Assembly (NCBI GenBank): GCA_910585605.1
Contig: CAJUFL010000017.1
Location: forward strand, 1 to 63,603
Direction: 5' to 3'
DNA from: an uncultured Lachnospiraceae bacterium
GTDB taxonomy: Bacteria; Bacillota; Clostridia; Lachnospirales; Lachnospiraceae
DNA length: 63,603 nt
Shown piece after piece: positions 31,859-39,771 of the stretch (the stretch's first letter is position 1; every line of letters starts with the position of its first letter). The notes under the pieces were generated by a model. It saw only the letters and a list, made by a program, of their open reading frames with translations. It was not told the origin of the DNA and searched no databases. Position numbers and translations under genes: made by a program.

Positions 31859-33232
31859 TTAATTTCCTGCCTTTTGTTTCTTTGCTTCTAATGCCTTGTC
31901 CGTTGGCTTAACCATTACCAGACAAACAATCATTGCAATAATATACAGTACAATGGTTGCATATAATACATGCTGATATCCTGTTGGATTAACAGTAAGA
32001 ATTTCCACTGTACCATCAGCAAGTTCATGCGAGATTTCTTTCACTTCACCAAAATTATTTACAATCCACGTAGCCATCTGGTTACCGGTAAGACCTGCAA
32101 ATGCCCATGCTGACAAAGTAATTCCATGAATCGCACTGATATTGCTCATTCCATAATGATCGGAAAGGAGCGTCGGTACATTGGAGAAACCACCGCCATA
32201 TCCTGCATTTACTACAAAGATTAAGCACAACACCAATGCTGTCAGAACCATATTGCCCTCTCCTTTTTCGATTCCACTGGTCAAAAGTATGATTGCTGTA
32301 AATGCAATGGAAAGAATAAAAATCAGCTTATAAATAGTGTTTCTATCCTTCATTGTATCTGCCCATGCAGAAAATCCAAGACGTCCACCGGCATTAAACA
32401 CCGCAGATACCGTAGAAATAATTCCTACTGCACTCGCAAGACCGATACATTTTACAATCATCTTTTCCTGGGAAATCAAAGCAAGACCACATGTAATATT
32501 AATATAGAACATTAACCAGATTCCAATATAGTTTGCAATCGGTTTGGACTTAATGACAGCCATAACACCCTGGCTTTTTTCTTGTGTCTGCGGTTCATGC
32601 CAGCCTTCCGGCTTCTTTAATAATAAATGACCAACAAACATCATCACAAAATATACACATGCCAGAATCATGAACATTTTGTAAATACCGCCCTCGCCTA
32701 AATTGTCCAGCATTGCCTGCATAATAGGACTTGCAATCGCCTTTGCCGCCCCAAAACCTGCAACAGCAAGACCTGTAGCAAGACCCTTTCTATCTTCAAA
32801 CCAAAGCATCAGTGTTTTAACGGGGGATAAATATCCGGTTCCCAGACCAATACCCATAATAAAACCATAACAAACATAAATACCAATCAATGCAAGCATA
32901 CTTCCCTGATGTACACCACCATAATAAATAAAGAAGCCTGTACCTGCCATACCAAGAGCAAAACAAATTGCTGCGATCAGAGAGGATTTATGAATATCCT
33001 TCTCAACAACATTACCTAAAAATGCTGCCGACATTCCTAAGAAAAAGATTGCAAAACTAAATGCCCATTCAGTTGCACCTTTAGAAAAACCTATATAATC
33101 TGCAATCTCCTGACTAAAAATTGACCAGCAGTATACTGTACCTATACTACAGTGCAGTAATAATGCCGGGATTGCCGCACGGAACCATTTATTTGTACGC
33201 CATCCTCCTGATTTCTTTTCACTTTTGCTCAT
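31859..33232 (-). CDS. OFA-family (oxalate/formate antiporter-type) MFS transporter
   Basis: This 457-residue protein has twelve predicted membrane helices. The N-terminal part (LLHCSIGTVYCWSIFSQEIA, then FSFAIFFLGMSAAFLG) and GTGYLSPVKTLMLWF are typical of the oxalate:formate antiporter (OFA) family of major facilitators. The central loop carries GWHEP, also characteristic of the family. The substrate is a small carboxylate; oxalate, formate and pyruvate are all possible, and neither oxalate enzyme (oxalyl-CoA decarboxylase, formyl-CoA transferase) is in the window. It is divergent from a formate/nitrite channel gene, so formate is favoured by context. GGAGGG precedes the ATG by 11 bases. 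Confidence 0.92.
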   Translation of the reverse strand: MSKSEKKSGGWRTNKWFRAAIPALLLHCSIGTVYCWSIFSQEIADYIGFSKGATEWAFSFAIFFLGMSAAFLGNVVEKDIHKSSLIAAICFALGMAGTGFFIYYGGVHQGSMLALIGIYVCYGFIMGIGLGTGYLSPVKTLMLWFEDRKGLATGLAVAGFGAAKAIASPIMQAMLDNLGEGGIYKMFMILACVYFVMMFVGHLLLKKPEGWHEPQTQEKSQGVMAVIKSKPIANYIGIWLMFYINITCGLALISQEKMIVKCIGLASAVGIISTVSAVFNAGGRLGFSAWADTMKDRNTIYKLIFILSIAFTAIILLTSGIEKGEGNMVLTALVLCLIFVVNAGYGGGFSNVPTLLSDHYGMSNISAIHGITLSAWAFAGLTGNQMATWIVNNFGEVKEISHELADGTVEILTVNPTGYQHVLYATIVLYIIAMIVCLVMVKPTDKALEAKKQKAGN

Positions 33233-33307
33233 AATTCATTCATCCCTCCGTATTTCTTGTTTTACACAAAAATTCTCTGTTTATGTTCTCAGAAACCAAA
33301 CGCATAT

Positions 33308-33336
33308 ATTATACACCTATGATTTTTAACTTTCAA
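33308..33336 (-). promoter_or_regulatory. Promoter of the OFA transporter gene
   Basis: The minus strand reads TTGAAA (33336-33331), a 17-base spacer, then TATAAT (33313-33308). The start codon is about 75 bases downstream. Confidence 0.75.
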
Positions 33337-33395
33337 GTAATATATCAGAAAAGTTTTCAGGCAGTCCAAAAATTATTGAAATATTGGTTGCTTTC

Positions 33396-33405
33396 TAACG
33401 CGTTA
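33396..33405. promoter_or_regulatory. Candidate LacI-type operator
   Basis: TAACGCGTTA is a perfect 10-bp palindrome with the central CG typical of LacI-family operators. It lies inside the possible promoter of the formate/nitrite transporter gene. The LacI-type gene at 34422-35405 is the obvious candidate regulator. Confidence 0.4.
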
Positions 33406-33561
33406 TCGTTTAAACTATATATAAGGATTTCTCTTTGTTCAAAATTTTATCTGAATACCAGATAACATACCTGAATTTAACAACTTTGAAGTCTTTTTCT
33501 ATCCATTTTCAGCAATATCAAATAACATTAGTAATTATAAATCAAAAGGGGGACATTGTAT

Positions 33562-34392
33562 ATGGAAATGAATTCACCAAAGGAGATTATTGATTTAAAC
33601 ATAAACGGAGCTGTCAACAAGGCAAACTTAAAACTATCGAAAATGATTGCCATGGGGGTTCTGGCCGGAATGTTCATCGCTGTGGGAGGTGTTACCAGCA
33701 ACACTGCTGTCCACAACATTACAAATGTGGGGCTGGCAAGAACACTGGCAGGCTGTATTTTTCCACTGGGTCTTTTAATGATCGTATTAGTGGGTGGCGA
33801 ACTGTTTACCGGTAACTGCCTGATGGTTATGGCTGCACTGGACAAGCGTATCAGGATATCCCTTTTCCTCCGTAACCTGCTGGTCGTATTTTTTGCTAAT
33901 CTTTTAGGTTCCCTGATTATGGATGTCCTCATTTTTTACAGCGGCAATCTGAATATAGGGGATGGAGCCGTCGGAGCCTATACAATTAAGGTAGCTCTTG
34001 ACAAAGCGACCATTACACCTCTAAAAGGAATTACATCCGGTATCCTTTGTAATTTTCTTGTGTGTATGGCAATCTTAAAAGGTGCTGCCGCAAAGGATGC
34101 TGCCGGTAAGATTATGGCTACATGGTTTCCCATCTGTGCCTTTGTCATCAATGGTTTCGAACATGTTGTTGCTAATATGTACTATATCCCAATCGGTATC
34201 ATGGCAGCAACAAATCCGTCCTATACTGCAAAGGCAGAAGAACTCTACGGAATCACAGCCGCACAGCTCGAACACCTGCACGTGGGCGGCGTATTCGGTA
34301 ACCTCATACCTGTTACTATTGGTAATATTTTAGGGGGCTTCTTTATCGGTCTTATGCTCTATTTTATCAATGTAAGATGGGATAATAATTAA
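33562..34392 (+). CDS. Formate/nitrite transporter family channel
   Basis: This 276-residue integral membrane protein belongs to the FocA/NirC (FNT) family of pentameric anion channels. It has six helices. Recognisable elements are the first-helix segment GVLAGMFIAVGG, the GGELFTGN motif (about 84-91) that lines the pore, and FPICAFVINGFEHVVANMYY (about 194-213) with the conserved histidine. Formate export after mixed-acid fermentation is the likely use in this organism, though nitrite or hydrosulfide cannot be excluded. The ATG at 33562 has AAAGGGGGA 8 bases upstream; a TTG two codons earlier is less likely. It is divergent from the OFA gene and convergent with the LacI-type gene. Confidence 0.94.
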   Translation: MEMNSPKEIIDLNINGAVNKANLKLSKMIAMGVLAGMFIAVGGVTSNTAVHNITNVGLARTLAGCIFPLGLLMIVLVGGELFTGNCLMVMAALDKRIRISLFLRNLLVVFFANLLGSLIMDVLIFYSGNLNIGDGAVGAYTIKVALDKATITPLKGITSGILCNFLVCMAILKGAAAKDAAGKIMATWFPICAFVINGFEHVVANMYYIPIGIMAATNPSYTAKAEELYGITAAQLEHLHVGGVFGNLIPVTIGNILGGFFIGLMLYFINVRWDNN

Positions 34393-34410
34393 TCTTTTTA
34401 GATACAAAAT

Positions 34411-34446
34411 AAGCCGGAATCCTATTCTCTCAAGGTTCCGGCTTTT
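34411..34446. terminator. Shared terminator between convergent genes
   Basis: AAGCCGGAA (34411-34419) pairs with TTCCGGCTT (34436-34444), followed by TTACT on the plus strand and ATTTTG on the minus strand. The stop codon of the LacI-type gene lies inside the loop, so that gene overlaps its own terminator. Confidence 0.8.
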
Positions 34447-35405
34447 ACTATTTGATAACCCATTTTGATTTCCTTGCGAACCTGCTGGGAATCTTCAATC
34501 ATATTTACCAGCATTTTTGCTGCTTCTTCTCCACTTGTCTGATAATAAAAATGTACAGATGTCAGCTTCGGATCGCAGACCTTTGCTACCAGATTATCAC
34601 CAAAACCCGCCAGCTGTACATCCTCAGGAATCCGTTTTTTACAATCTTTTAAATACATCATGGCACCCATAGCAATTTTATCAGTAGCGCAAATCAGTGT
34701 ATCAATCATAGGATCCATTTCTAATAATTTTTTAGCACTTTCATATCCGTTTTCTATTGTGAAGAGTCCATTTGTGCAATATTCTTCCTTTATCGTACGA
34801 TCCTGCTCGAAATTGGCATCTAAAAAACCATATAACCGTTCCTGTCCAACCGCTTCATCTTCGGAAATTGCTCCGATAAATGCAGGATTCTTTCCAGACT
34901 GCAATGCCTTCTTTGTCAACTCTTTGGCTGCTCCATAATCATCATAATATACACAGGAATACTCCTTTACACACTGTGACAGTACAACAATCGGTATGGT
35001 AATCTCCTTCATTACTTTATAATGTTCTTTCGTAAATACAGTTCCAAGCAATATAATACCGTCTACATGATTCTGCCTTAACTGTTTGAGATAACGAATC
35101 TCTTCTTTTACATCATTATGAGTATCCGCAAGCAATAACTGATACCCCTTTTCACCCAGTACGCTGCTGATTCCCTGCACCATCCTGCTGATGGAATCCG
35201 AATTAATCTTTGGTAAAATAACTCCGATAAAGCCAGTCTTTTTTGTACGAAGCATCTGTGCCTGTGCAGAAGGCTGATAACCTGTTTCTTCTATTACTTT
35301 TTTTATCTGTTCTTTTTTTTCTGCACTGACATATCCATTGTTCAGGTATCTGGATACTGTGGCTCTGGAAACCCCTGCAAGTGCAGCAATTTCATTTATA
35401 TTCAT
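34422..35405 (-). CDS. LacI-family transcriptional regulator
   Basis: This 327-residue repressor has a classical LacI helix-turn-helix (NINEIAALAGVSRATVSRYL at residues 2-21) and hinge helix near 50. A periplasmic-binding-like effector domain follows (TGFIGVILPKINSDS onward). The sequence resembles the sucrose-regulator branch (ScrR-like) in TKKTGFIGVILPKINS, but no sugar genes are adjacent, so the ligand is unknown. GGAGG lies 5 bases before the ATG. The promoter at 35624-35652 leaves a long leader of about 210 nt. A palindrome matching LacI-type operators sits in the nearby transporter control region. Regulation of the transporters is inference only. Confidence 0.95.
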   Translation of the reverse strand: MNINEIAALAGVSRATVSRYLNNGYVSAEKKEQIKKVIEETGYQPSAQAQMLRTKKTGFIGVILPKINSDSISRMVQGISSVLGEKGYQLLLADTHNDVKEEIRYLKQLRQNHVDGIILLGTVFTKEHYKVMKEITIPIVVLSQCVKEYSCVYYDDYGAAKELTKKALQSGKNPAFIGAISEDEAVGQERLYGFLDANFEQDRTIKEEYCTNGLFTIENGYESAKKLLEMDPMIDTLICATDKIAMGAMMYLKDCKKRIPEDVQLAGFGDNLVAKVCDPKLTSVHFYYQTSGEEAAKMLVNMIEDSQQVRKEIKMGYQIVKAGTLRE

Positions 35406-35739
35406 AAATTCCTCCGATTATTTACTGTTTCTGACTAAAACTTTATATGATCGCTCTTCGAAACCTTCGGTTTTGCTTTCCATACCTTCAAACTATACTC
35501 ACTGTGCCCGCAAGTTTTCAGGCATCAGTGTTCATTATACTCACATATCTTCTGCCAAGAACGTATGCGCCAGTAAGCAGTCAACTCGTTTTTGACAGAG
35601 ACTGCGTTCATACTTATGCGCTCATTATATCGAAATATGGGAACGATTTCAAGTCACATTTTAAGTCACAATCTCAAATCCTTTACATATCATAATAAAA
35701 ATATGCTTTTTTGCATTTTGCAAGGAAAGGGTTTCTATT
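35406..35739. other. Divergent control region between lacI-type and peptidoglycan-binding genes
   Basis: This 334-bp region holds the LacI-gene promoter and its long leader. A small hairpin AAACC-TTC-GGTTT lies at about 35463-35475. I see no open frame with a ribosome site. No clear promoter for the plus-strand gene was found. Confidence 0.5.
35624..35652 (-). promoter_or_regulatory. Promoter of the LacI-type gene
   Basis: The minus strand reads TTGAAA (35652-35647), 17 bases, then TATAAT (35629-35624). The coding start is about 220 bases downstream. Confidence 0.7.
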
Positions 35740-37008
35740 ATGAAATTGAAAAAACATTTAAGAGCAACCCAGGAAAATATTGACCGCGGCTATTTACAGA
35801 TTAATGCAATTTCTGATAATAATGAAATACCTGTACGTAACGCAAAAATTGAAATTGCAAGTACAGGAAATCCTAACCAGACAATTGAACAGTTAGAAAC
35901 AGATAATGACGGCAGAACTCCCAATATCGAGCTGGCTGCACCGCCACTGGAATTTTCTTTAGAGCCTTCAGACAATCAGCCATACAGTGAATATAACCTT
36001 AAAATATCGGCAGAAGGATACGAAGACTCCATAATAACCGGCGTACAGATTCTCTCCGGAGAAATTGGTCTGCAAAACATCCGTCTGACTCCCTCTGCAA
36101 CGAGTGAACAACTCTATAATCCTACCGTAATCGGGGGACACACCCTTTGGGAATTCTATCCTCCTAAAATTGCAGAAGCAGAAATCAAGCCAATGGATGA
36201 GCGTGGCGAAATCGTACTTAGCAGAGTTGTTGTTCCTGAATATATCATTGTACATGATGGTTCTCCAACAGATACTACTGCAACGGATTATTATGTTCCA
36301 TACAAAGATTATATTAAAAATGTAGCCTCCTGTGAAATCTATGCCACATGGCCGGAAGCTTCCATCACCGCAAACGTATTAGCAATTATTTCCTTTACAC
36401 TTAACAGAGTTTATACGGAATGGTACCGTGGAAAAGGTTATGATTTTACCATTACCAGTTCTACTGCTTTTGACCACAAATGGATTTATCAGAAGACCGT
36501 ATATGAAAATATTTCTCAAGTGGTAGATACTATATTTGCAAACTATCTGTCCCGCCCGAATGTCTCACAGCCAATCTTAACCCAGTATTGCGATGGAAAA
36601 CGTGTTACCTGTCCAAACTGGATGAGCCAGTGGGGTTCCAAATATCTTGGTGACCAGGGATATAGTGCAATCGAAATTATAAGAAATTACTATGGTGATG
36701 ATATGTATATCAATTCGGCCGAACAAATAGCCGGTATTCCGGCATCATGGCCGGGTTATGACCTTTCCGTGGGTTCCACAGGTGACAAAGTCAGAATGAT
36801 TCAGGAACAGCTTAACCGGATTGCAAGAAATTATCCATCTATTCCGACAATCGCCGTAGACGGTATCTTTGGAGAAGGTACAAAGGCTGCTGTTTCACAA
36901 TTTCAGTCTATCTTCAATCTGCCTGCTAACGGAATCGTTGACTATCCTACCTGGTATAAAATTTCCCAGATTTATGTTGGTGTCAGCAAAATAGCAGAGC
37001 TTGTATAA
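35740..37008 (+). CDS. SpoIID-like and peptidoglycan-binding domain protein
   Basis: This 422-residue protein has an N-terminal beta-sandwich-like part (about 15-115: GYLQINAISDNNEIPVRNAK, carboxypeptidase-regulatory-like). The middle domain (about 165-340) has the YVPYKDYIKNVASCEIYATW and ILAIISFTLNR-type layout that recalls SpoIID/LytB. A C-terminal PG_binding_1 domain (about 348-415: VGSTGDKVRMIQEQLNRIA, then VDGIFGEGTKAAVSQFQ) completes it. It has no signal peptide, unlike most cell-wall proteins, so it may be active in the mother cell during sporulation or be released by lysis. AAGG precedes the ATG. The SpoIID-like call is moderate; the peptidoglycan-binding domain is clear. Confidence 0.8.
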   Translation: MKLKKHLRATQENIDRGYLQINAISDNNEIPVRNAKIEIASTGNPNQTIEQLETDNDGRTPNIELAAPPLEFSLEPSDNQPYSEYNLKISAEGYEDSIITGVQILSGEIGLQNIRLTPSATSEQLYNPTVIGGHTLWEFYPPKIAEAEIKPMDERGEIVLSRVVVPEYIIVHDGSPTDTTATDYYVPYKDYIKNVASCEIYATWPEASITANVLAIISFTLNRVYTEWYRGKGYDFTITSSTAFDHKWIYQKTVYENISQVVDTIFANYLSRPNVSQPILTQYCDGKRVTCPNWMSQWGSKYLGDQGYSAIEIIRNYYGDDMYINSAEQIAGIPASWPGYDLSVGSTGDKVRMIQEQLNRIARNYPSIPTIAVDGIFGEGTKAAVSQFQSIFNLPANGIVDYPTWYKISQIYVGVSKIAELV

Positions 37009-37020
37009 GCTTGTATATGC

Positions 37021-37060
37021 ATACAGCACCAGTCAGCAACAGACTGGTGCTGTATAATTT
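37021..37060 (+). terminator. Terminator of the peptidoglycan-binding gene
   Basis: ATACAGCACCAGTC (37021-37034) pairs with GACTGGTGCTGTAT (37042-37054) around a 7-base loop, followed by AATTTTAG. It begins 12 bases past the stop codon. Confidence 0.85.
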
Positions 37061-37108
37061 TAGTAAATTTCCTGCAAATAATGAAAAAATTTAAATTCAT
37101 AAAGAATT

Positions 37109-37891
37109 TCAAAATTCATTGCCTGAAATCTCAAATTCATCAGTGAGCGTGTAAACGGTATAATCTCCCGTTTCCCGAAAGTCACTTACTTCCTTGACAA
37201 TACGGTATTTTCCTTTTTCCAGTTCCCCATATATTGATGTCCAATCCATCGACTGGCTGTTCGTCTCTCCTTTATTCACTATATATGCAATATCATGAAA
37301 TGCAACACTCTCTAATATATAAGGAACACTCACCCACGTTTTTAAATCTTTATCAAATACTTCCAAAAGATAGGCATCTCCATATTGCACTTCTAAATCG
37401 GTATCGTTACTGATTTCCAAGGTGATAGAATGACTGTTATTCTCCGTCACTTTAAGGGAAACACCTTCCAGATTATTTTCATTATATGCGAACACATGCC
37501 ATTCATGATCAATCTTGATTTCTATCCTGTTTTCCCTTATGCTATACTGTCCTCCATATCCTGTTCCAAAATTTGTCTGGAAATTCTCAGCCGGTTCTCC
37601 TTGTTCTACCGATGTGTCAAAATTAAAATCCATATTTCCACATCGCTTCATAGAAGATATCTCTGACGTTTCCACAAACAGCTTATCATCTACGCAAACC
37701 ATCCGGGGAAGAGATTCACTTTTTTCATCATTATTTTTTAGAGATATCTTCTTCTCTGGCTCTGATTCTTCTGTCACATTTTCGGATTGTGTTATTATCG
37801 GTTCTATAACCAAATCTTTCTTGACGTTTCCACACGCAGTTAGTAACAACATTACCATACTGCCTGCTATAAATTTTATCACTTTCTTCAT
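37109..37891 (-). CDS. Lipoprotein with Ig-like domain
   Basis: This 260-residue lipoprotein has signal peptide KKVIKFIAGSMVMLLLTAC with lipobox LLTAC (Cys at 19), so it is anchored outside the membrane. A linker of acidic and Ser residues leads to a central region with no recognised domain. A C-terminal beta-rich domain follows (about 140-255: SLKVTENNSHSITLEISND, then GKYRIVKEVSDF), resembling the bacterial immunoglobulin-like domain found in many clostridial lipoproteins. The ligand is unknown. The ATG at 37891 has AGGAGG 9 bases upstream and is better placed than the one two codons earlier. It is a single-gene unit. Confidence 0.85.
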   Translation of the reverse strand: MKKVIKFIAGSMVMLLLTACGNVKKDLVIEPIITQSENVTEESEPEKKISLKNNDEKSESLPRMVCVDDKLFVETSEISSMKRCGNMDFNFDTSVEQGEPAENFQTNFGTGYGGQYSIRENRIEIKIDHEWHVFAYNENNLEGVSLKVTENNSHSITLEISNDTDLEVQYGDAYLLEVFDKDLKTWVSVPYILESVAFHDIAYIVNKGETNSQSMDWTSIYGELEKGKYRIVKEVSDFRETGDYTVYTLTDEFEISGNEF

Positions 37892-37989
37892 AATCATCCA
37901 CCTCCTAACATATAAGTGAATTAAATCATGAATACTGTTGCATTATTTAAATCTGCTTATTGGACATATAATCCTTTATGAAAAATTCT

Positions 37990-39216
37990 TTATTCTGATA
38001 CAATCTTTCTAAAATTCTTTTTCCCTTTCTTTATTACAAACTCTGTGGCAAAATCACCTTTTTCGTATGCAGTAAATGGATCATTTATCTTCTCTCCGTT
38101 TACTGTCACACCACCCTGCTGGATGCCTCTTCTGGCCTCTGCCTTAGAAGCTACCAGCTCAGCCTTCACCATCAGATCAAGAATACCAAGCTTTCCTTCC
38201 TCGTTAAAATCTGCATCTGTAAGAGCTGTCGTTGGCATATTCTCTGTATTGCCGCCTCCGGCAAACAAGGCTTTTGCTGCCTCCTGTGCCTTAGATGCCT
38301 CTTCTTCGCCATGAACAAGCTTGGTAAGCTCAAAGGCTAGAATCTCCTTTGCCTGATTTAACTGGCTGCCCTCCCATTGATCCATCTCATCAATCTGCTC
38401 CAATGGTAAAAATGTAAGCATTCTCAGACATTTCAAAACATCAGCATCATCAACATTTCTCCAATACTGGTAAAAATCAAACGGCGATGTCTTATTAGGA
38501 TCAAGCCATACTGCTCCAGATTGCGTTTTCCCCATTTTCTTTCCCTCAGAATTAAGGAGTAACGTAATCGTCATGGCATATGCATCTTTTCCAAGCTTAC
38601 GTCTGATCAGCTCTGTTCCCCCAAGCATATTGCTCCACTGGTCATCACCACCAAACTGCATATTACAGCCATATTTCTGATATAATGCGTAAAAATCATA
38701 GCTCTGCATGATCATGTAGTTAAACTCCAGAAAACTTAATCCTTTTTCCATTCTCTGTTTATAGCATTCTGCCCGAAGCATATTATTAACGGAAAAATGG
38801 GAACCTACCTCACGAAGCACCTCAACATAATTAAGATCCAGCAGCCAGTCTGCATTATTTACCATCATTGCCTTTCCTTCTGAAAAATCAATAAATTTGC
38901 TCATCTGTTCCTTAAAACAGTCACAATTATGCTGGATTGTTTCCTTTGTCATCATCTGCCTCATATCCGTACGCCCAGAAGGATCACCAATCATCGCAGT
39001 ACCACCGCCAATTAATGCGATAGGTTTATTTCCTGCCATCTGAAGGCGTTTCATCAGACATAATGCCATAAAATGACCTACATGCAGACTATCAGCGGTA
39101 GGGTCAAACCCAATATAAAATACAGCCTTTCCATTATTAATTAATTCCTTGATTTCTTCCTCATCCGTCACCTGGGCAATTAATCCCCTTGCAACTAACT
39201 CATCATAAATTGTCAT
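37990..39216 (-). CDS. tyrS: Tyrosyl-tRNA synthetase
   Basis: This 408-residue class I synthetase charges tRNA-Tyr. The HIGH-type motif is HVGH in DPTADSLHVGHF. The KMSKS-type motif is KMGKTQ in NSEGKKMGKTQSG. A C-terminal S4-like RNA-binding domain occupies the last 60 or so residues (SKAEARRGIQQGGVTVNGEK). The real start is the ATG at 39216, with AGAGGAGAG 5 bases upstream; the open frame runs 27 codons further into the leader without support. Expression is controlled by a tyrosine T-box leader just upstream, which senses uncharged tRNA-Tyr. Confidence 0.97.
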   Translation of the reverse strand: MTIYDELVARGLIAQVTDEEEIKELINNGKAVFYIGFDPTADSLHVGHFMALCLMKRLQMAGNKPIALIGGGTAMIGDPSGRTDMRQMMTKETIQHNCDCFKEQMSKFIDFSEGKAMMVNNADWLLDLNYVEVLREVGSHFSVNNMLRAECYKQRMEKGLSFLEFNYMIMQSYDFYALYQKYGCNMQFGGDDQWSNMLGGTELIRRKLGKDAYAMTITLLLNSEGKKMGKTQSGAVWLDPNKTSPFDFYQYWRNVDDADVLKCLRMLTFLPLEQIDEMDQWEGSQLNQAKEILAFELTKLVHGEEEASKAQEAAKALFAGGGNTENMPTTALTDADFNEEGKLGILDLMVKAELVASKAEARRGIQQGGVTVNGEKINDPFTAYEKGDFATEFVIKKGKKNFRKIVSE

Positions 39217-39379
39217 TTTTTCTCTCCTCTTCTTAATAATACTCCGTTTAGTGCGGACCGCAGTGAAACGGCGACCTTGGCTGCTTTGCTGTACCAAGTG
39301 CGGTCACGCAGTGACATTATCTTCTCGCACGAGTATGCATAATTGTTATTTATATCATAGAAAATGCGAAGCAGTTTCC

Positions 39380-39722
39380 GATAATATAATAAAGTCCCGT
39401 CCTATAATAGGACGAGACTACCCGTGTTACCACCTAAATTCACAACAGATTCACACCTGCCGCCTTTACTGGTATACAATATAACAAATACATTAACAAA
39501 AATATGCCAGACACCTGTATTGTCAGATTCATACCGGATATGATAACGAATATCAATCGGCATAGCCTACTTGGAACCTTTCTCACCTATAAGAGATTCT
39601 TCACTCCGTTCGGTATGCAGCTCAAAGAGGTATTCATAACAAGTCTTCCATAGTCCTCTCATCAACCGGCACTTTTCTGTATGGGTCTGCTCATTACTAC
39701 TTATTCTTATCATCGCTTTAAT
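39380..39722 (-). promoter_or_regulatory. T-box riboswitch leader of tyrS
   Basis: The conserved T-box sequence AGGTGGTAACACGG (39422-39435 on the minus strand) is followed by a strong terminator. That hairpin is AGTCTCGTCCTA paired with TAGGACGGGACT (39391-39420), ending in TTTATT. The roughly 340-nt leader and its position before tyrS fit a transcription-attenuating tRNA-Tyr T-box. I could not fix the specifier loop with certainty. Confidence 0.9.
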
Positions 39723-39728
39723 GTGTAT

Positions 39729-39757
39729 AGTATAGTAAAGACTGCCAATTTTGTCAA
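39729..39757 (-). promoter_or_regulatory. Promoter of the T-box-tyrS transcript
   Basis: The minus strand reads TTGACA (39757-39752), a 17-base spacer, then TATACT (39734-39729). It begins 15 bases past the end of the upstream chemoreceptor gene. Confidence 0.85.
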
Positions 39758-39771
39758 ACATTTTCTGAATG

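Larger units (their letters stand above)
33233..33561. other. Divergent control region between the two transporters
   Basis: This 329-bp region has no gene. It holds the OFA promoter at 33308-33336 and a palindrome TAACGCGTTA at 33396-33405. An inverted repeat TTATCT (33447-33452)/AGATAA (33460-33465) is also present. A possible plus-strand promoter, TTGCTT-17 bases-TAAACT, spans the palindrome at about 33388-33416. Confidence 0.6.

Noticed and set aside
33528..33932. A minus-strand frame of 134 codons opposite the formate/nitrite channel
   Set aside because: It is antisense to a clear FNT gene and lacks a ribosome site.
39241..39320. Repeats of GTGCGG with CGCAGTGA at 39250 and 39299 as a second regulatory site of tyrS
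   Set aside because: They lie between the T-box terminator and tyrS and are short and imperfect. I could not distinguish them from chance or a small repeat insertion.
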